From Clostridia bacterium (GTDB taxonomy: Bacteria > Bacillota > Clostridia > Oscillospirales > Butyricicoccaceae), in contig JAFQVZ010000254.1 of assembly GCA_017407765.1 (NCBI GenBank), positions 1 to 15,355 on the forward strand: a DNA stretch of 15,355 nucleotides, read 5' to 3'. The first letter of the stretch is position 1. Every line of letters begins with the position of its first letter. Under the pieces are notes generated by a model, which ran no database searches, was not told the DNA's origin, and saw nothing but the letters and a program-made list of their open reading frames with translations. Positions 1 to 8,943 of the stretch are shown piece after piece. Made by a program: the position numbers and the translations under genes.

Positions 1-3000
1 AAGCTTGAAGACGGCGACGAGATATACATGGTCTACAGCATGACCATGGGTGAAGACATCGGCGGATCGTGGGCCAACAACGACAAGAGAGTGGCCGCAG
101 TTGAGTTCAGCGAAGGCGCTCTTTCGCCCGGCTTTGACCCCGATGTCCACGAGTACACCCTGACTCTGGAGGAGGGCACCGACAGCGTCGTTGTCACGCC
201 CGAAGCGGTCAACAAGAACTTCCAGGTCCACACCTTCTCGGAGGGTGATGAATACAAGAGAACAAGCGCGATCCCGGTGGAAGACGGCACAGAGATCAAG
301 GTGATCTGCGGCGATCCCGAGTGGCCTTCGATGAACGGAGGAGATTGGGGAAGCGCAGATGAGGTCCCTGCCGAAACATATACCTTTACCGTCAGCATGG
401 CAGCGGCTGAAACATCCGATCCCTGCAGCCTTATCTCCCTTGAGGTGGCTGTGGGCGGAAACTCGGTCGAAAATGCCGCAAATCAGGCCCTTACTCCCGA
501 TTTTGACGGCAGCATCACCGAATATTCCACAGATATCCTTGATTATCAGAGCGACAAGAACCAGCGCTTTGTATGGGTGAAGGCAGACCTGCCTGATGGG
601 GCTGCAGCCAAAGCCAAGTGTGAGGCATCTGACGAGATTAACCTGACTGACGGCGAGTGGGCAGTTCTGCAGGTAAAGGGAGGATATTTCTGGAACCCTA
701 CCTACAGCGGTCCGCTGGTCACCGGAAAGTATAATGAACTGATAATCACCGTATCGGCTGATGGCGCAGAGGATAAAGAATATACTGTAACCATCCCCAT
801 GCAGCCCGATGTTGAGAATCAGAGCCTCGTTTGGGATACAAACCTTGAGGATAAGGTTTATTTTACAAAGAACGATGAAGATGCGGTCCTCATTGCAGAG
901 GCACAGCATAAAAACCGCCCTCTTGAATGTGAGGATGAGATAACATATCAGTGGTACAGGAGCGAAGACGGCAGTAATGAAGCAGGAACCGCCATCGAAG
1001 GTGCAGAGTATGCTTCCTATAAGCCTTTGGTATCGGAGGCAGGTAAGGCCTTTTATTATTCTGTAGCTTCCTGCGAAGGACTTGAAAGCATTACAAGTAA
1101 TGTTATCGAGGTCACTGTCACCGATGAGGCGGCACCTCAGTCGGTCACATTGGTGTGTGATCATCCGTATACACTTGAAGATACATGGGCATCTGCCCTT
1201 GGCGGCAAGGATTATATAGCTAAGGTCGGCGATGTTCTTCAGATCAGAGCTGTGGATGAAAACGGCAATGACACCCCTGTAAAATGGCTGGCGAATAGCT
1301 GTTATGGCGGTACCTTTGACACCGTGACCGGCATTTATACGATTACCGGCACTAGTTACAGCTATATTGAGGCTGTATCGCTCTATGATACATCCATGAC
1401 TTCCGGAGAAAAGGCCATCGTGGTGACCGATTATACCTTCACTTCATATAACAGGAATCCCTCGGTTACTTTGGCAAATGACGGTCAGTCTTTTAAGAGT
1501 ATAGCTGCCCAGGGAGGCATAAACGGTTATAATATCTGGACTTATGAGCTTTCGGATGAGAACATAGCTGAACTTGAGGCCGACCTGAGTGCCAAGCCTG
1601 TCGGTATTCAGTTCAAAGCCATGCGTCCCGGAACCATCAATGTTTCTTTTGATCTTGACCTTGATGGCGACGGAGAAGGTGACGGCAAAGGCCTTTCTGA
1701 CAGCGCAGTAATGTCGATCAACGGTATTTCTGTTGAAGATGAAAGCGGCAAGCTGGGTAAGATATATCTTGAGCTTGCAAGCGGTGCGGAATTGCCCTCA
1801 TGCCAGCTCAAGGCACTGTCATCCAATGCCGAAGCAGCTTTTTCGTGGTCGAGCAGCGATGAGAGCATCGCCGAAGTTGATGAAAACGGCGTTGTAACGG
1901 CAAAAAGCGTGGGTTCGGCCATTATTTCGGCAAATGACGGTACATATACCGGCGGCATAAAGGTAGTTGTAACCAGCGCCGAAAAACCCTATTTTGAGTA
2001 TCTCGATTTCCAGACAAATAACTGGAACGGACTCAAGACCAATTGGACAAGCAGCACATTCAAGGCAACCGATTTCGATTATGCCGATCTTCAGCTGGCC
2101 GCGGCTTCGGTAAGCAGCCTGACGCTTAAGAATACGACTGTCTATGATACGGAGAAATATACTGCGGTTGCCGAATATATCGATGCGAACGGAAAGAGCC
2201 AGTCGGTAGTAATTAATTCCGGCGCGGCCACAGTCCTTCCCGATATTCCCTTTGATACTAATACGATCACCATCACTCTCACCGATAAGAGCGATGAAAG
2301 TAAAAACACGATTTATACCTTTGAAGTCAGCCGTCCCCGTGATACCAGCAAGGATATCGCAAATAACGGTATCACATTTATCCCTGAAGGACGCGAACTC
2401 TGGAAAGACCAGTATGACGGCAGAAGCGAAGGTGTCATGTATGTCGCAAACAGCGACGGCAGCTTTGCGCAGTATCAGGGTGTAAGTTACAGCCGACTCT
2501 ATTACAGAACATATGCAATGAATGCGCTCGAGTCCTTCTCGCTGACGCTTAAGGGATCAACGGCTTATACACACCTTGCATATTCGATAGATGACGGCAA
2601 AACATGGACTTATCTCGGACAGACCGGCTCTGATGGCCTGTTGGTTTCCGGAATCACATTCCCCGAGGCATCCGATGGAGAAGCACCGGTTGCGAAGATA
2701 ATGATCCGTGTTCTTGATGACAAGACATATACCGCCAATGTGAATGCAGGCCTTGACGGATTTGAAGGCACAACTCCCAATGTATATACAGTATGGGTAG
2801 AACAGGCTCCTTCTCTCGACGGAGTGTGCGATATTATCTCTGCTGATGTCAGCGTCGGCGACTGGTATCCTGAGTTTGATCGCAGCCGCACCGACTACCG
2901 TCTTGTTACAGCACCCGGAGACGAGGCGCCCATCCTTTCTTTTAAGGTATCTGAAGGTGCGGCTGTTGCTGCAGGAGAAATCGCACTTGAGCCGGATGCA

Positions 3001-5526
3001 GAGGGCAATTACACCCTCGATCTTACCAAGAACATACAGAAGGTAACCGTCACCTCCTCTGATGGTATGGCATCCAAGACATATTCCTTTGGCTATTCCG
3101 AACGGGTTTCCGATAAAGTTCCTGATAAGGTAGTTGATTTCCTCGTTGTAAACAGCCAGTATATCAACGGCAATGCTAACGGTTTTGGTGTGTCGCCTCA
3201 GAAGACTCTTACCGGAGGCGATGTTCTCTCGCTGGGCAATTTCGGCGGATATGTAACTTATTACTACAAAGAGGGTCTTGTAAATGATCCCGCAAATGCC
3301 TATGGCGTTGATTTTTATGTAAATGGCAACTCCTTCAAGGATTCTGCAACCGGAACAGGCCTCAGTGCTATGGAACCCGGCCAGGTATGGGTATCTGAAG
3401 ACGGCGAGACATGGTATGCCCTTGCCGGTTCCGAACATTATGAAGAGGGCACCCTTTGGGATTATGCGGTTACCTATCAAAAGACGGCTACCGGAGGCAC
3501 AGAATGGGAAGATAACTATGGAAACACCCATGAAAGCACCCATGGCAGAAGCTTTAAGTGGCCTGATCCTGAGATCTATACGATGAATGATCTGGCTGCA
3601 GCAGAGTCTTTCACACTCAGCGGAATCCTTCTGCCCTGTGTCGACGGAACAATAACCGGCACCGACAGTTTTAATTCTTTCTCCAAGGGAGCACGCTTCG
3701 GCTATGCCGATGTACTGATCAATGGCACAGATAATCCCTATCTTGAAAACTCCGACTATTCAAATGCAAGCAGCGGCTTTGACCTTGAATGGGCAGTAGA
3801 TGAAAACGGAATGCCTGTTGATGTCGATGGTAAGGCTTTCCACTATGTAAAGGTTGTCACAGCCTCCAATATCATGGCGGGCAATACAAACGAAAAGTCC
3901 ACTGAAGTCGGCTCGGTAGAACGCGCAGAAGCGCAGAGCGAGGCAGTAGGAGTTACCGATACACCGGTAGGCATCACAATCTCGGGCAGCGGAAAAGATG
4001 TTGAAGTTGCACTCAAGGCAGAGCAGCAGGTCTATACAGCTGATCTTGGCAGCATGAAGTATGTTTCTGTCAAGGTGAACGGCACTGATACAGAGGATAA
4101 TATCTATATCAATAATATCCGTGTTGCCTCCGGAGAAGCTGCCGAAGGAATTAAAGTAGTTGGCGAGAAGCTGGTTCGCGTCATTGTTCAGAACGGCGAT
4201 AAAGAGCCTGCGATCATCATGCTCAGGCTTACAAACGAAGCCGAAGAGGGCAGCGAGCTTATCGACGGCGTTCGTGCCGAAGTGTACGGCACCGAGCGTA
4301 CGGCTGAAACAAAGGATGGCGAAAACTACTCTCTTACAATAGGCCATCGAATCGGCGAGATAGGCCTTAAGCCCATGGCCGACGCCGAAGCGGTTATTAC
4401 TGTAAACGATAAGGCGATCAAAGACAGGTATCAGCTCGAAGAAGGTGAGAATGTATTTGTCATCAAAGCCGTAAAGGGCGACATCAGTCAGATCATTACA
4501 CTTACTGTGACAAGAGAGGCTGCTCCCGTATCCGATAAGGATATCAGTGTATGGTTTAAGCTTCTCGGCGACGAAAAGCATGGCGAACCCGATGAAGAAA
4601 GCGGAACACACACACTTGTCGGCAATAATCTTGAAACATGGATAAAGAAGACGGCCTATGCTGTTCCCGACACATCTACTGTTCTTGATGTTCTCATCAA
4701 GGCGCTTGACGAAGCGGGAATTGATTATGTCAATGACGGCGGCAATTATGTTTCGGAGATCGATGGCCTTGGAGAATTTGATAATGGTGCACTTTCGGGT
4801 TGGATGTATACGCTTAACGGCAAGCACCCCGGCTACGGTATAATGGAACAGAGGGTAGAGGATGGTGATTACATCATCTTCCATTACACCGATGACTATA
4901 CCGTCGAGGAAGGATCGAACCAGTTTGGTGATAAGGAGCATATTACGGATTCTGAATCGACAACCGATGTCAATGAACTGCCGTTTACCGATACAGAGGG
5001 TCATTGGGGTCTTGAGGCCATCAGATATGCTTATGAAAATGGGCTTATGAATGGAGTGGCAGCCGATAGGTTCGCACCCGATGAGGCCATGACTCGCGCC
5101 ATGCTGGTGACCATTCTCTGGAGGTTAGAGAATCAGCCTGATGTAGAGTTTGATATGACATTTGATGATGTTGGAGCAGGGGACTGGTATACAGAGGCTG
5201 TAAGATGGGCAGCATCGGAAGGTATCGTAGAGGGATACAGCGAAGAGACATTTGCTCCTCATGATAATATCACTCGCGAGCAGTTTGCAGTCATCCTTTA
5301 CCGGTATGCCGGTTATAAAGATATGGCTATACCAAAGCTCGGTGATCTCTCTTCCTTTGCCGATGCTTCCGAGATAAGCACATGGGCAGAGGAAGCTATG
5401 AAGTGGGCGGTTGCCGAGGCGCTTATCAGCGGTCGCAGCGAGACTGTGCTTGCACCAAAGGGCAACACTACACGTGCAGAGGCGGCAACTATCCTTATGA
5501 GATATATAGAAAACGTAATTAAATAA
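1..5526 (+). CDS. Giant multidomain SLH-anchored surface protein with DUF4430 (transcobalamin-like) domains, 5' partial
   Basis: The reading frame is open from base 1, so the N-terminus lies outside and the ATG at 28 is internal. About 1841 residues are visible. Residues 1-20 (LEDGDEIYMVYS...) match the last strands of a DUF4430 domain. Then come cadherin-like beta-sandwich repeats (about 31-130, 142-268, 662-777, 943-1035, 1319-1410, 1420-1510), an Ig-like domain with TYQWYRSEDG (about 275-377), a Big_2-like domain with WSSSDESIAEVDENGVVTA (about 574-660), a separate beta-rich domain (about 1040-1310), a complete DUF4430 domain (about 1512-1638; GWMYTLNGKHPGYG, VEDGDYIIFHY) and three SLH domains (about 1659-1840). 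An acidic DLDGDGEGDG stretch near 555 could bind calcium. SLH domains usually bind secondary cell-wall polymers, so the protein should sit on the cell surface. DUF4430 is the beta-domain family of intrinsic factor and transcobalamin, so corrinoid binding is inferred, not shown. Confidence 0.93.
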   Translation, partial: KLEDGDEIYMVYSMTMGEDIGGSWANNDKRVAAVEFSEGALSPGFDPDVHEYTLTLEEGTDSVVVTPEAVNKNFQVHTFSEGDEYKRTSAIPVEDGTEIKVICGDPEWPSMNGGDWGSADEVPAETYTFTVSMAAAETSDPCSLISLEVAVGGNSVENAANQALTPDFDGSITEYSTDILDYQSDKNQRFVWVKADLPDGAAAKAKCEASDEINLTDGEWAVLQVKGGYFWNPTYSGPLVTGKYNELIITVSADGAEDKEYTVTIPMQPDVENQSLVWDTNLEDKVYFTKNDEDAVLIAEAQHKNRPLECEDEITYQWYRSEDGSNEAGTAIEGAEYASYKPLVSEAGKAFYYSVASCEGLESITSNVIEVTVTDEAAPQSVTLVCDHPYTLEDTWASALGGKDYIAKVGDVLQIRAVDENGNDTPVKWLANSCYGGTFDTVTGIYTITGTSYSYIEAVSLYDTSMTSGEKAIVVTDYTFTSYNRNPSVTLANDGQSFKSIAAQGGINGYNIWTYELSDENIAELEADLSAKPVGIQFKAMRPGTINVSFDLDLDGDGEGDGKGLSDSAVMSINGISVEDESGKLGKIYLELASGAELPSCQLKALSSNAEAAFSWSSSDESIAEVDENGVVTAKSVGSAIISANDGTYTGGIKVVVTSAEKPYFEYLDFQTNNWNGLKTNWTSSTFKATDFDYADLQLAAASVSSLTLKNTTVYDTEKYTAVAEYIDANGKSQSVVINSGAATVLPDIPFDTNTITITLTDKSDESKNTIYTFEVSRPRDTSKDIANNGITFIPEGRELWKDQYDGRSEGVMYVANSDGSFAQYQGVSYSRLYYRTYAMNALESFSLTLKGSTAYTHLAYSIDDGKTWTYLGQTGSDGLLVSGITFPEASDGEAPVAKIMIRVLDDKTYTANVNAGLDGFEGTTPNVYTVWVEQAPSLDGVCDIISADVSVGDWYPEFDRSRTDYRLVTAPGDEAPILSFKVSEGAAVAAGEIALEPDAEGNYTLDLTKNIQKVTVTSSDGMASKTYSFGYSERVSDKVPDKVVDFLVVNSQYINGNANGFGVSPQKTLTGGDVLSLGNFGGYVTYYYKEGLVNDPANAYGVDFYVNGNSFKDSATGTGLSAMEPGQVWVSEDGETWYALAGSEHYEEGTLWDYAVTYQKTATGGTEWEDNYGNTHESTHGRSFKWPDPEIYTMNDLAAAESFTLSGILLPCVDGTITGTDSFNSFSKGARFGYADVLINGTDNPYLENSDYSNASSGFDLEWAVDENGMPVDVDGKAFHYVKVVTASNIMAGNTNEKSTEVGSVERAEAQSEAVGVTDTPVGITISGSGKDVEVALKAEQQVYTADLGSMKYVSVKVNGTDTEDNIYINNIRVASGEAAEGIKVVGEKLVRVIVQNGDKEPAIIMLRLTNEAEEGSELIDGVRAEVYGTERTAETKDGENYSLTIGHRIGEIGLKPMADAEAVITVNDKAIKDRYQLEEGENVFVIKAVKGDISQIITLTVTREAAPVSDKDISVWFKLLGDEKHGEPDEESGTHTLVGNNLETWIKKTAYAVPDTSTVLDVLIKALDEAGIDYVNDGGNYVSEIDGLGEFDNGALSGWMYTLNGKHPGYGIMEQRVEDGDYIIFHYTDDYTVEEGSNQFGDKEHITDSESTTDVNELPFTDTEGHWGLEAIRYAYENGLMNGVAADRFAPDEAMTRAMLVTILWRLENQPDVEFDMTFDDVGAGDWYTEAVRWAASEGIVEGYSEETFAPHDNITREQFAVILYRYAGYKDMAIPKLGDLSSFADASEISTWAEEAMKWAVAEALISGRSETVLAPKGNTTRAEAATILMRYIENVIK

Positions 5527-5538
5527 CCCATTGTGCGG

Positions 5539-5568
5539 CAACTCTGCCCTTATTTCGGGGCAGAGTTG
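5539..5568 (+). terminator. Strong intergenic hairpin, possible partial terminator or mRNA processing/stability element
   Basis: A perfect 11-bp stem (CAACTCTGCCC with GGGCAGAGTTG) closes an 8-base loop, 13 bases after the stop of the giant surface protein gene. It is followed by GTTCGTGCGTTTT rather than a clean U tract, so termination may be incomplete. No convincing promoter fits between it and the next gene at 5607. Downstream expression therefore probably depends on read-through or on processing at this hairpin. Confidence 0.55.
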
Positions 5569-5606
5569 TTCGTGCGTTTTCAAATGAGGTAAAAGCAGGT
5601 GATAAA

Positions 5607-7238
5607 ATGAAGATAATCCTCAGAAAAATACTGAGTTTTGCGTTGATTGTCGGCATGATATTAAGCATAAGCGGCAGCATAGTGGCGTCAGACGGCATTA
5701 AACAGTATGTGGAGAAAAGCGCATCTTATATTATGAGTGCCGTCAGTGAACCCAAGGTAGGCTCTGTTGGGGGTGAGTGGGCAGTGATAGGTCTTGCAAG
5801 GTCAGATGCGGATGTGCCGCAGGAATACTGGGACAGCTATTACGAAAAGGCAGAAGAATATGTAAGGGACAGAAAAGGTGTGCTGCATAAGAAAAAGTAT
5901 ACCGAGTATTCCCGCGTGATTCTGGCGCTTACAGCTATTGGAGCCGACCCTGCAAATGTGGCAGGTTATGATCTGCTTAGCCCCCTCGGCGATTTTGAAA
6001 AGACGATATGGCAGGGAATAAATGGTCCCATATGGGCACTTATCGCTCTTGACAGCGGCAGTTATCCAATGCCTGTGAACAACGAAGCTGCTGTTCAGGC
6101 GACGCGTCAGATGTATGTTGACGATATCATCTCCCGACAGAACAGTGATGGTGGCTGGAGCCTCACATCCAAAGGCGGAGCACAGACATCCGATCCCGAT
6201 ATAACCGGAATGGCACTGCAGGCGCTTTCCAATTATAAAGCTCAGAGCAAGGTAGCTTCTGCAATTGATAAGGCTATTAATTGTTTGAGTATAATGCAGA
6301 ATGAAAGCGGCGGCTACGAAAGCTATGGTACATCCAATTCGGAGAGCATTGTTCAGGTGATCGTTGCTCTCTGTGCGTTGGGGATCGATCCTGACGACAG
6401 CAGATTTGTAAAAAATGGAGTTTCGCTTTGTGACAATCTATTGTCATATCAGCAGGCCAACGGCAGCTTCAGCCACACCAGTGCAGGCTCGTGCAGTGAT
6501 CTTATGGCGAGCGAACAGGGACTTTATGGGCTTGCGGCAATACTCAGATCCGAGCAGGGCAGAAACAGCCTGTATCGTATGAGCGACTGCAATATTTCGG
6601 TAAGCACTGATGGCTCGTCTGTTGGGCTTGAAGGCAGGCATAAAGATGTTCGGATGTCTGTTGTCACAATACCCGGAGCTTCGTTCCCCGATATTGTTTC
6701 TCATTCAAACCGCGCTGCCATCGAAGCACTGACTGAAAGAGGCATTATAAATGGCAAGTCGCCCGATAGTTTTGATCCTGATGCAACAATGACCCGTGCC
6801 GAGTTTGCAGCCATCATTGTCAGAGGTCTTGGCCTGCCGCTCGGTGAAACTTCTGCGTTCAAGGATGTGAGAAGCGGCGTATGGCATGCATCTTATATAG
6901 GCGCAGCGCACAAATATGGCATCGTTAACGGTAAGACTCCCGACAGTTTTGACCCTGACGGCACTATAACCCGTCAGGAAGCTGCCACAATGGTTGCGCG
7001 GGCAGCCGGTTTGTGTGGAATGGATACCGAAATGGATGAATATGAGATCCTTAATATGCTTGCTCAGTTCGGTGATTATATAAAGGTCAGCCTGTGGGCA
7101 AGAGAGAGCACAGCCTTCTGTTATAAGGAGGATATTTTGGATCGGAATGATCTTGATATCGAGCCCTTACGCACCATTTTGAGATGTGAGGTAGCACAGA
7201 TGCTGTATAACATGCTGGAAACGGCAAAGCTTCTGTAA
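5607..7238 (+). CDS. Exported alpha/alpha-barrel (terpenoid cyclase/prenyltransferase-like fold) protein with SLH domains
   Basis: This is a 543-residue protein with an N-terminal signal peptide: MKIILRKILS, a hydrophobic stretch to about residue 27, and a likely cut near VAS-DG. Residues about 30-330 show repeats typical of the squalene cyclase/prenyltransferase alpha-alpha barrel: QNSDGGWS at 178, QNESGGYES at 231 and QQANGSFSH at 282. The C-terminus has two clear SLH domains (from about 360 and 418, each with GIxNGKxPDSFDPD and a TR motif) and a degenerate third (from about 488). An exported wall-bound protein is unlikely to be a terpene or prenyl enzyme. The same barrel fold forms the alpha domain of intrinsic factor and transcobalamin, and the next gene encodes the matching beta domain (DUF4430), so corrinoid or other ligand binding is the best inference. 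The start has an AGGTG ribosome site 7 bases upstream. The gene ends 13 bases before the next start. Confidence 0.9.
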   Translation: MKIILRKILSFALIVGMILSISGSIVASDGIKQYVEKSASYIMSAVSEPKVGSVGGEWAVIGLARSDADVPQEYWDSYYEKAEEYVRDRKGVLHKKKYTEYSRVILALTAIGADPANVAGYDLLSPLGDFEKTIWQGINGPIWALIALDSGSYPMPVNNEAAVQATRQMYVDDIISRQNSDGGWSLTSKGGAQTSDPDITGMALQALSNYKAQSKVASAIDKAINCLSIMQNESGGYESYGTSNSESIVQVIVALCALGIDPDDSRFVKNGVSLCDNLLSYQQANGSFSHTSAGSCSDLMASEQGLYGLAAILRSEQGRNSLYRMSDCNISVSTDGSSVGLEGRHKDVRMSVVTIPGASFPDIVSHSNRAAIEALTERGIINGKSPDSFDPDATMTRAEFAAIIVRGLGLPLGETSAFKDVRSGVWHASYIGAAHKYGIVNGKTPDSFDPDGTITRQEAATMVARAAGLCGMDTEMDEYEILNMLAQFGDYIKVSLWARESTAFCYKEDILDRNDLDIEPLRTILRCEVAQMLYNMLETAKLL

Positions 7239-7251
7239 AGGAGAAATAATA

Positions 7252-8028
7252 TTGTTGAACGAGAAAAAGTATGGAAAATCATGTGCGCTGTTCGTAACAG
7301 CCATGCTTATATTTTTGCTTTTTGCAGGCTGTGCAGGTGAAGATAAAGAACCTGTAGTCTCAGAGCCTGTAAAAGAAAATACAAATCATATTGAAATGTC
7401 CAATGAAATTGCACAACCCGAAGAGGCTGTTGACATGGATATTCCCGATGAAGAAACAAATCAGCTTTCGGAAGATGATGAGGAAGTAATCGAGCTTTCT
7501 CAGGAGCAGGAGAAGGCCCCGGAAAAAGATATTTATCAGACCGATCCTGTGCCGGAGGGCAAGCCTGTGCCTGTAGAACCTCAGGATGTTACAGTCGGCA
7601 GCGGCGAGCTCAGATGTACTATCTCTATAAGCTGTGCTACTGTATTGAATAATATGGATAAGCTTGATCCCGATAAGGACGAGCTTGTGCCTGAAGATGG
7701 GTGGATACTTGAGCCCCTAACGGTGATATTCCATGAGGGCGAAAGTGTTTTCAATGTTCTCCAGCGCACCTGCAAACAGCAGAAGATACACATGGAGTAT
7801 GAGGATACACCCATCTATAACAGCGCCTATATCGAAGGCATCAATAACATTTACGAATTTGATGCAGGGGATATTTCGGGATGGATGTACAAGGTGAATG
7901 ATTGGTTCCCCAACTACGGCTGCAGCCGATACCAGCTCAAAGACGGAGATAATATATGCTGGGTATATACCTGTGATCTTGGCAGGGATGTTGGCGGAGA
8001 CTATTCTGCAGGAAATATCCGTGGATAA
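7252..8028 (+). CDS. DUF4430 (transcobalamin-like beta domain) lipoprotein
   Basis: This is a 258-residue lipoprotein that appears to start at a TTG codon. A strong AAAGGAG at 7237-7243 sits 8 bases before the TTG at 7252, which favours it over the ATG at 7270. The signal peptide ends in the lipobox LLFAGC, with Cys27 as the predicted lipidated residue. Residues about 28-100 form an acidic, Glu/Asp/Pro-rich linker with little hydrophobic content. Residues about 115-250 form a DUF4430 domain with SVFNVLQRTC, GWMYKVNDWFPNYG and LKDGDNICWVYTCDLG. These motifs line up with the DUF4430 domain near the C-terminus of the giant protein at 1-5526 and with the partial one at its visible start. The protein should be membrane-tethered on the outer face. 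It lies between the SLH barrel gene and the transporter genes, a position that suits handing a ligand to the transporter (inference). Confidence 0.9.
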   Translation: MLNEKKYGKSCALFVTAMLIFLLFAGCAGEDKEPVVSEPVKENTNHIEMSNEIAQPEEAVDMDIPDEETNQLSEDDEEVIELSQEQEKAPEKDIYQTDPVPEGKPVPVEPQDVTVGSGELRCTISISCATVLNNMDKLDPDKDELVPEDGWILEPLTVIFHEGESVFNVLQRTCKQQKIHMEYEDTPIYNSAYIEGINNIYEFDAGDISGWMYKVNDWFPNYGCSRYQLKDGDNICWVYTCDLGRDVGGDYSAGNIRG

Positions 8029-8049
8029 GAAAAAATATGTGAGGGTCAG

Positions 8050-8943
8050 ATGTACAGAGATGCTTTTTCCGGGTTTCATCCGGTTGTCAATTTTATATAT
8101 TTTTTTCTTGTGCTGGCTTTCACCATGGTGTTTATGCATCCGCTGAGCCTCGGCATTTCGTTTATCTGCGGCCTTGCCTATCTGGTAAAGCTGAAAGGAA
8201 GCAGAAATGCATGGAGATCCTTGCTGTATATGCTTCCATTGATGCTGATGGCGGCGCTTATCAATCCTGCTTTTAACCATGAAGGACAGACTATTCTTGT
8301 ATATCTTCCTTCGGGCAACCCTCTTACTTTCGAGAGCATTCTTTATGGTCTTGCAGCGGCAGTTATGCTTGCATCGACAGCGGTATGGTTTTCCTGCTAT
8401 ACCGAAGTGATGACCTCAGATAAATTTGTATACCTGTTTGGACGAATCATCCCTGCGCTTAGCCTGGTTTTAAGTATGGCTCTTCGTTTCGTTCCACGCT
8501 TCAAGGCGAAATTCCGAATTGTGAGTGAAGCCCAAAGGTATATTGGGCGTGACACTGCCAGTGGAGGCCTTTTGAAAAGAATAAAGAATCTTGGCACTAT
8601 ATTGTCGGTAATGATAACCTGGTGCCTTGAAAATGCCATCGAAACAGCCGACAGCATGAAAAGCCGCGGTTATGGTCTGCCGGGGCGCACCGCCTTCTCT
8701 GTTTATCGCATGGATGACCGCGACAGAACAGCTTTGGGATGGCTTGGGTTTTGCGGATTCTATATAATCTGTGGAGCTGCCGCAGGCGGAATGAACTGGC
8801 GATATTATCCAACGGTAAAATGCGCAGCCTGGGGAGCATTTCCCATAAGTTTTCAGCTGATATATATGCTGCTGTGCCTTACGCCTTCTGTTATCGACCT
8901 GATGGAGGAAAGAAAATGGAAACATTCGAGATACAAAGTCTGA
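8050..8943 (+). CDS. ECF transporter T component (CbiQ/EcfT-like energy-coupling membrane protein)
   Basis: This is a 297-residue integral membrane protein of the usual length for EcfT/CbiQ. Hydrophobic segments lie near residues 12-45, 56-75, 96-118, 130-145, 180-195, 233-252 and 265-285. A charged cytoplasmic region carries AETxDSMKSRGYG-like coupling sequence (residues ENAIETADSMKSRGYG, about 198-213), the SRG motif being the part that docks onto the ATPase subunits in ECF transporters. Its role is to couple ATP hydrolysis to toppling of the substrate-binding S component. The start is an ATG with AGGG just upstream, 21 bases after the DUF4430 lipoprotein gene. Its last 28 bases overlap the start of the ATPase fusion gene, which implies translational coupling. 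The substrate is not readable from this subunit alone; corrinoid is inferred from the neighbours. Confidence 0.92.
   Translation: MYRDAFSGFHPVVNFIYFFLVLAFTMVFMHPLSLGISFICGLAYLVKLKGSRNAWRSLLYMLPLMLMAALINPAFNHEGQTILVYLPSGNPLTFESILYGLAAAVMLASTAVWFSCYTEVMTSDKFVYLFGRIIPALSLVLSMALRFVPRFKAKFRIVSEAQRYIGRDTASGGLLKRIKNLGTILSVMITWCLENAIETADSMKSRGYGLPGRTAFSVYRMDDRDRTALGWLGFCGFYIICGAAAGGMNWRYYPTVKCAAWGAFPISFQLIYMLLCLTPSVIDLMEERKWKHSRYKV

Noticed and set aside
28..30. ATG as the true start of the giant surface protein
   Set aside because: The frame stays open to base 1 and the preceding codons continue the DUF4430 tail motif; no ribosome site precedes the ATG.
2557..3543. 328-codon open frame on the - strand inside the giant gene
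   Set aside because: It lies fully opposite a well-supported multidomain protein, its translation is rich in Cys/Ile/Arg with no recognisable domain, and it has no ribosome site. It is a shadow of the coding bias.
3760..5004. 414-codon open frame on the - strand
   Set aside because: It is antisense to the DUF4430 and beta-sandwich domains of the giant protein, with no recognisable domain or operon context.
5607..7238. Functional squalene cyclase or prenyltransferase
   Set aside because: The barrel repeats fit the fold, but the protein has a signal peptide and SLH domains and I see no DxDD-type catalytic motif. A binding role is more likely.
8739..8915. Upstream extension of the ATPase fusion protein to the in-frame ATG at 8739
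   Set aside because: It would overlap the T-component gene by about 200 bases, has no ribosome site, and the ABC domain begins naturally at 8916 after GGAGGAAAG.
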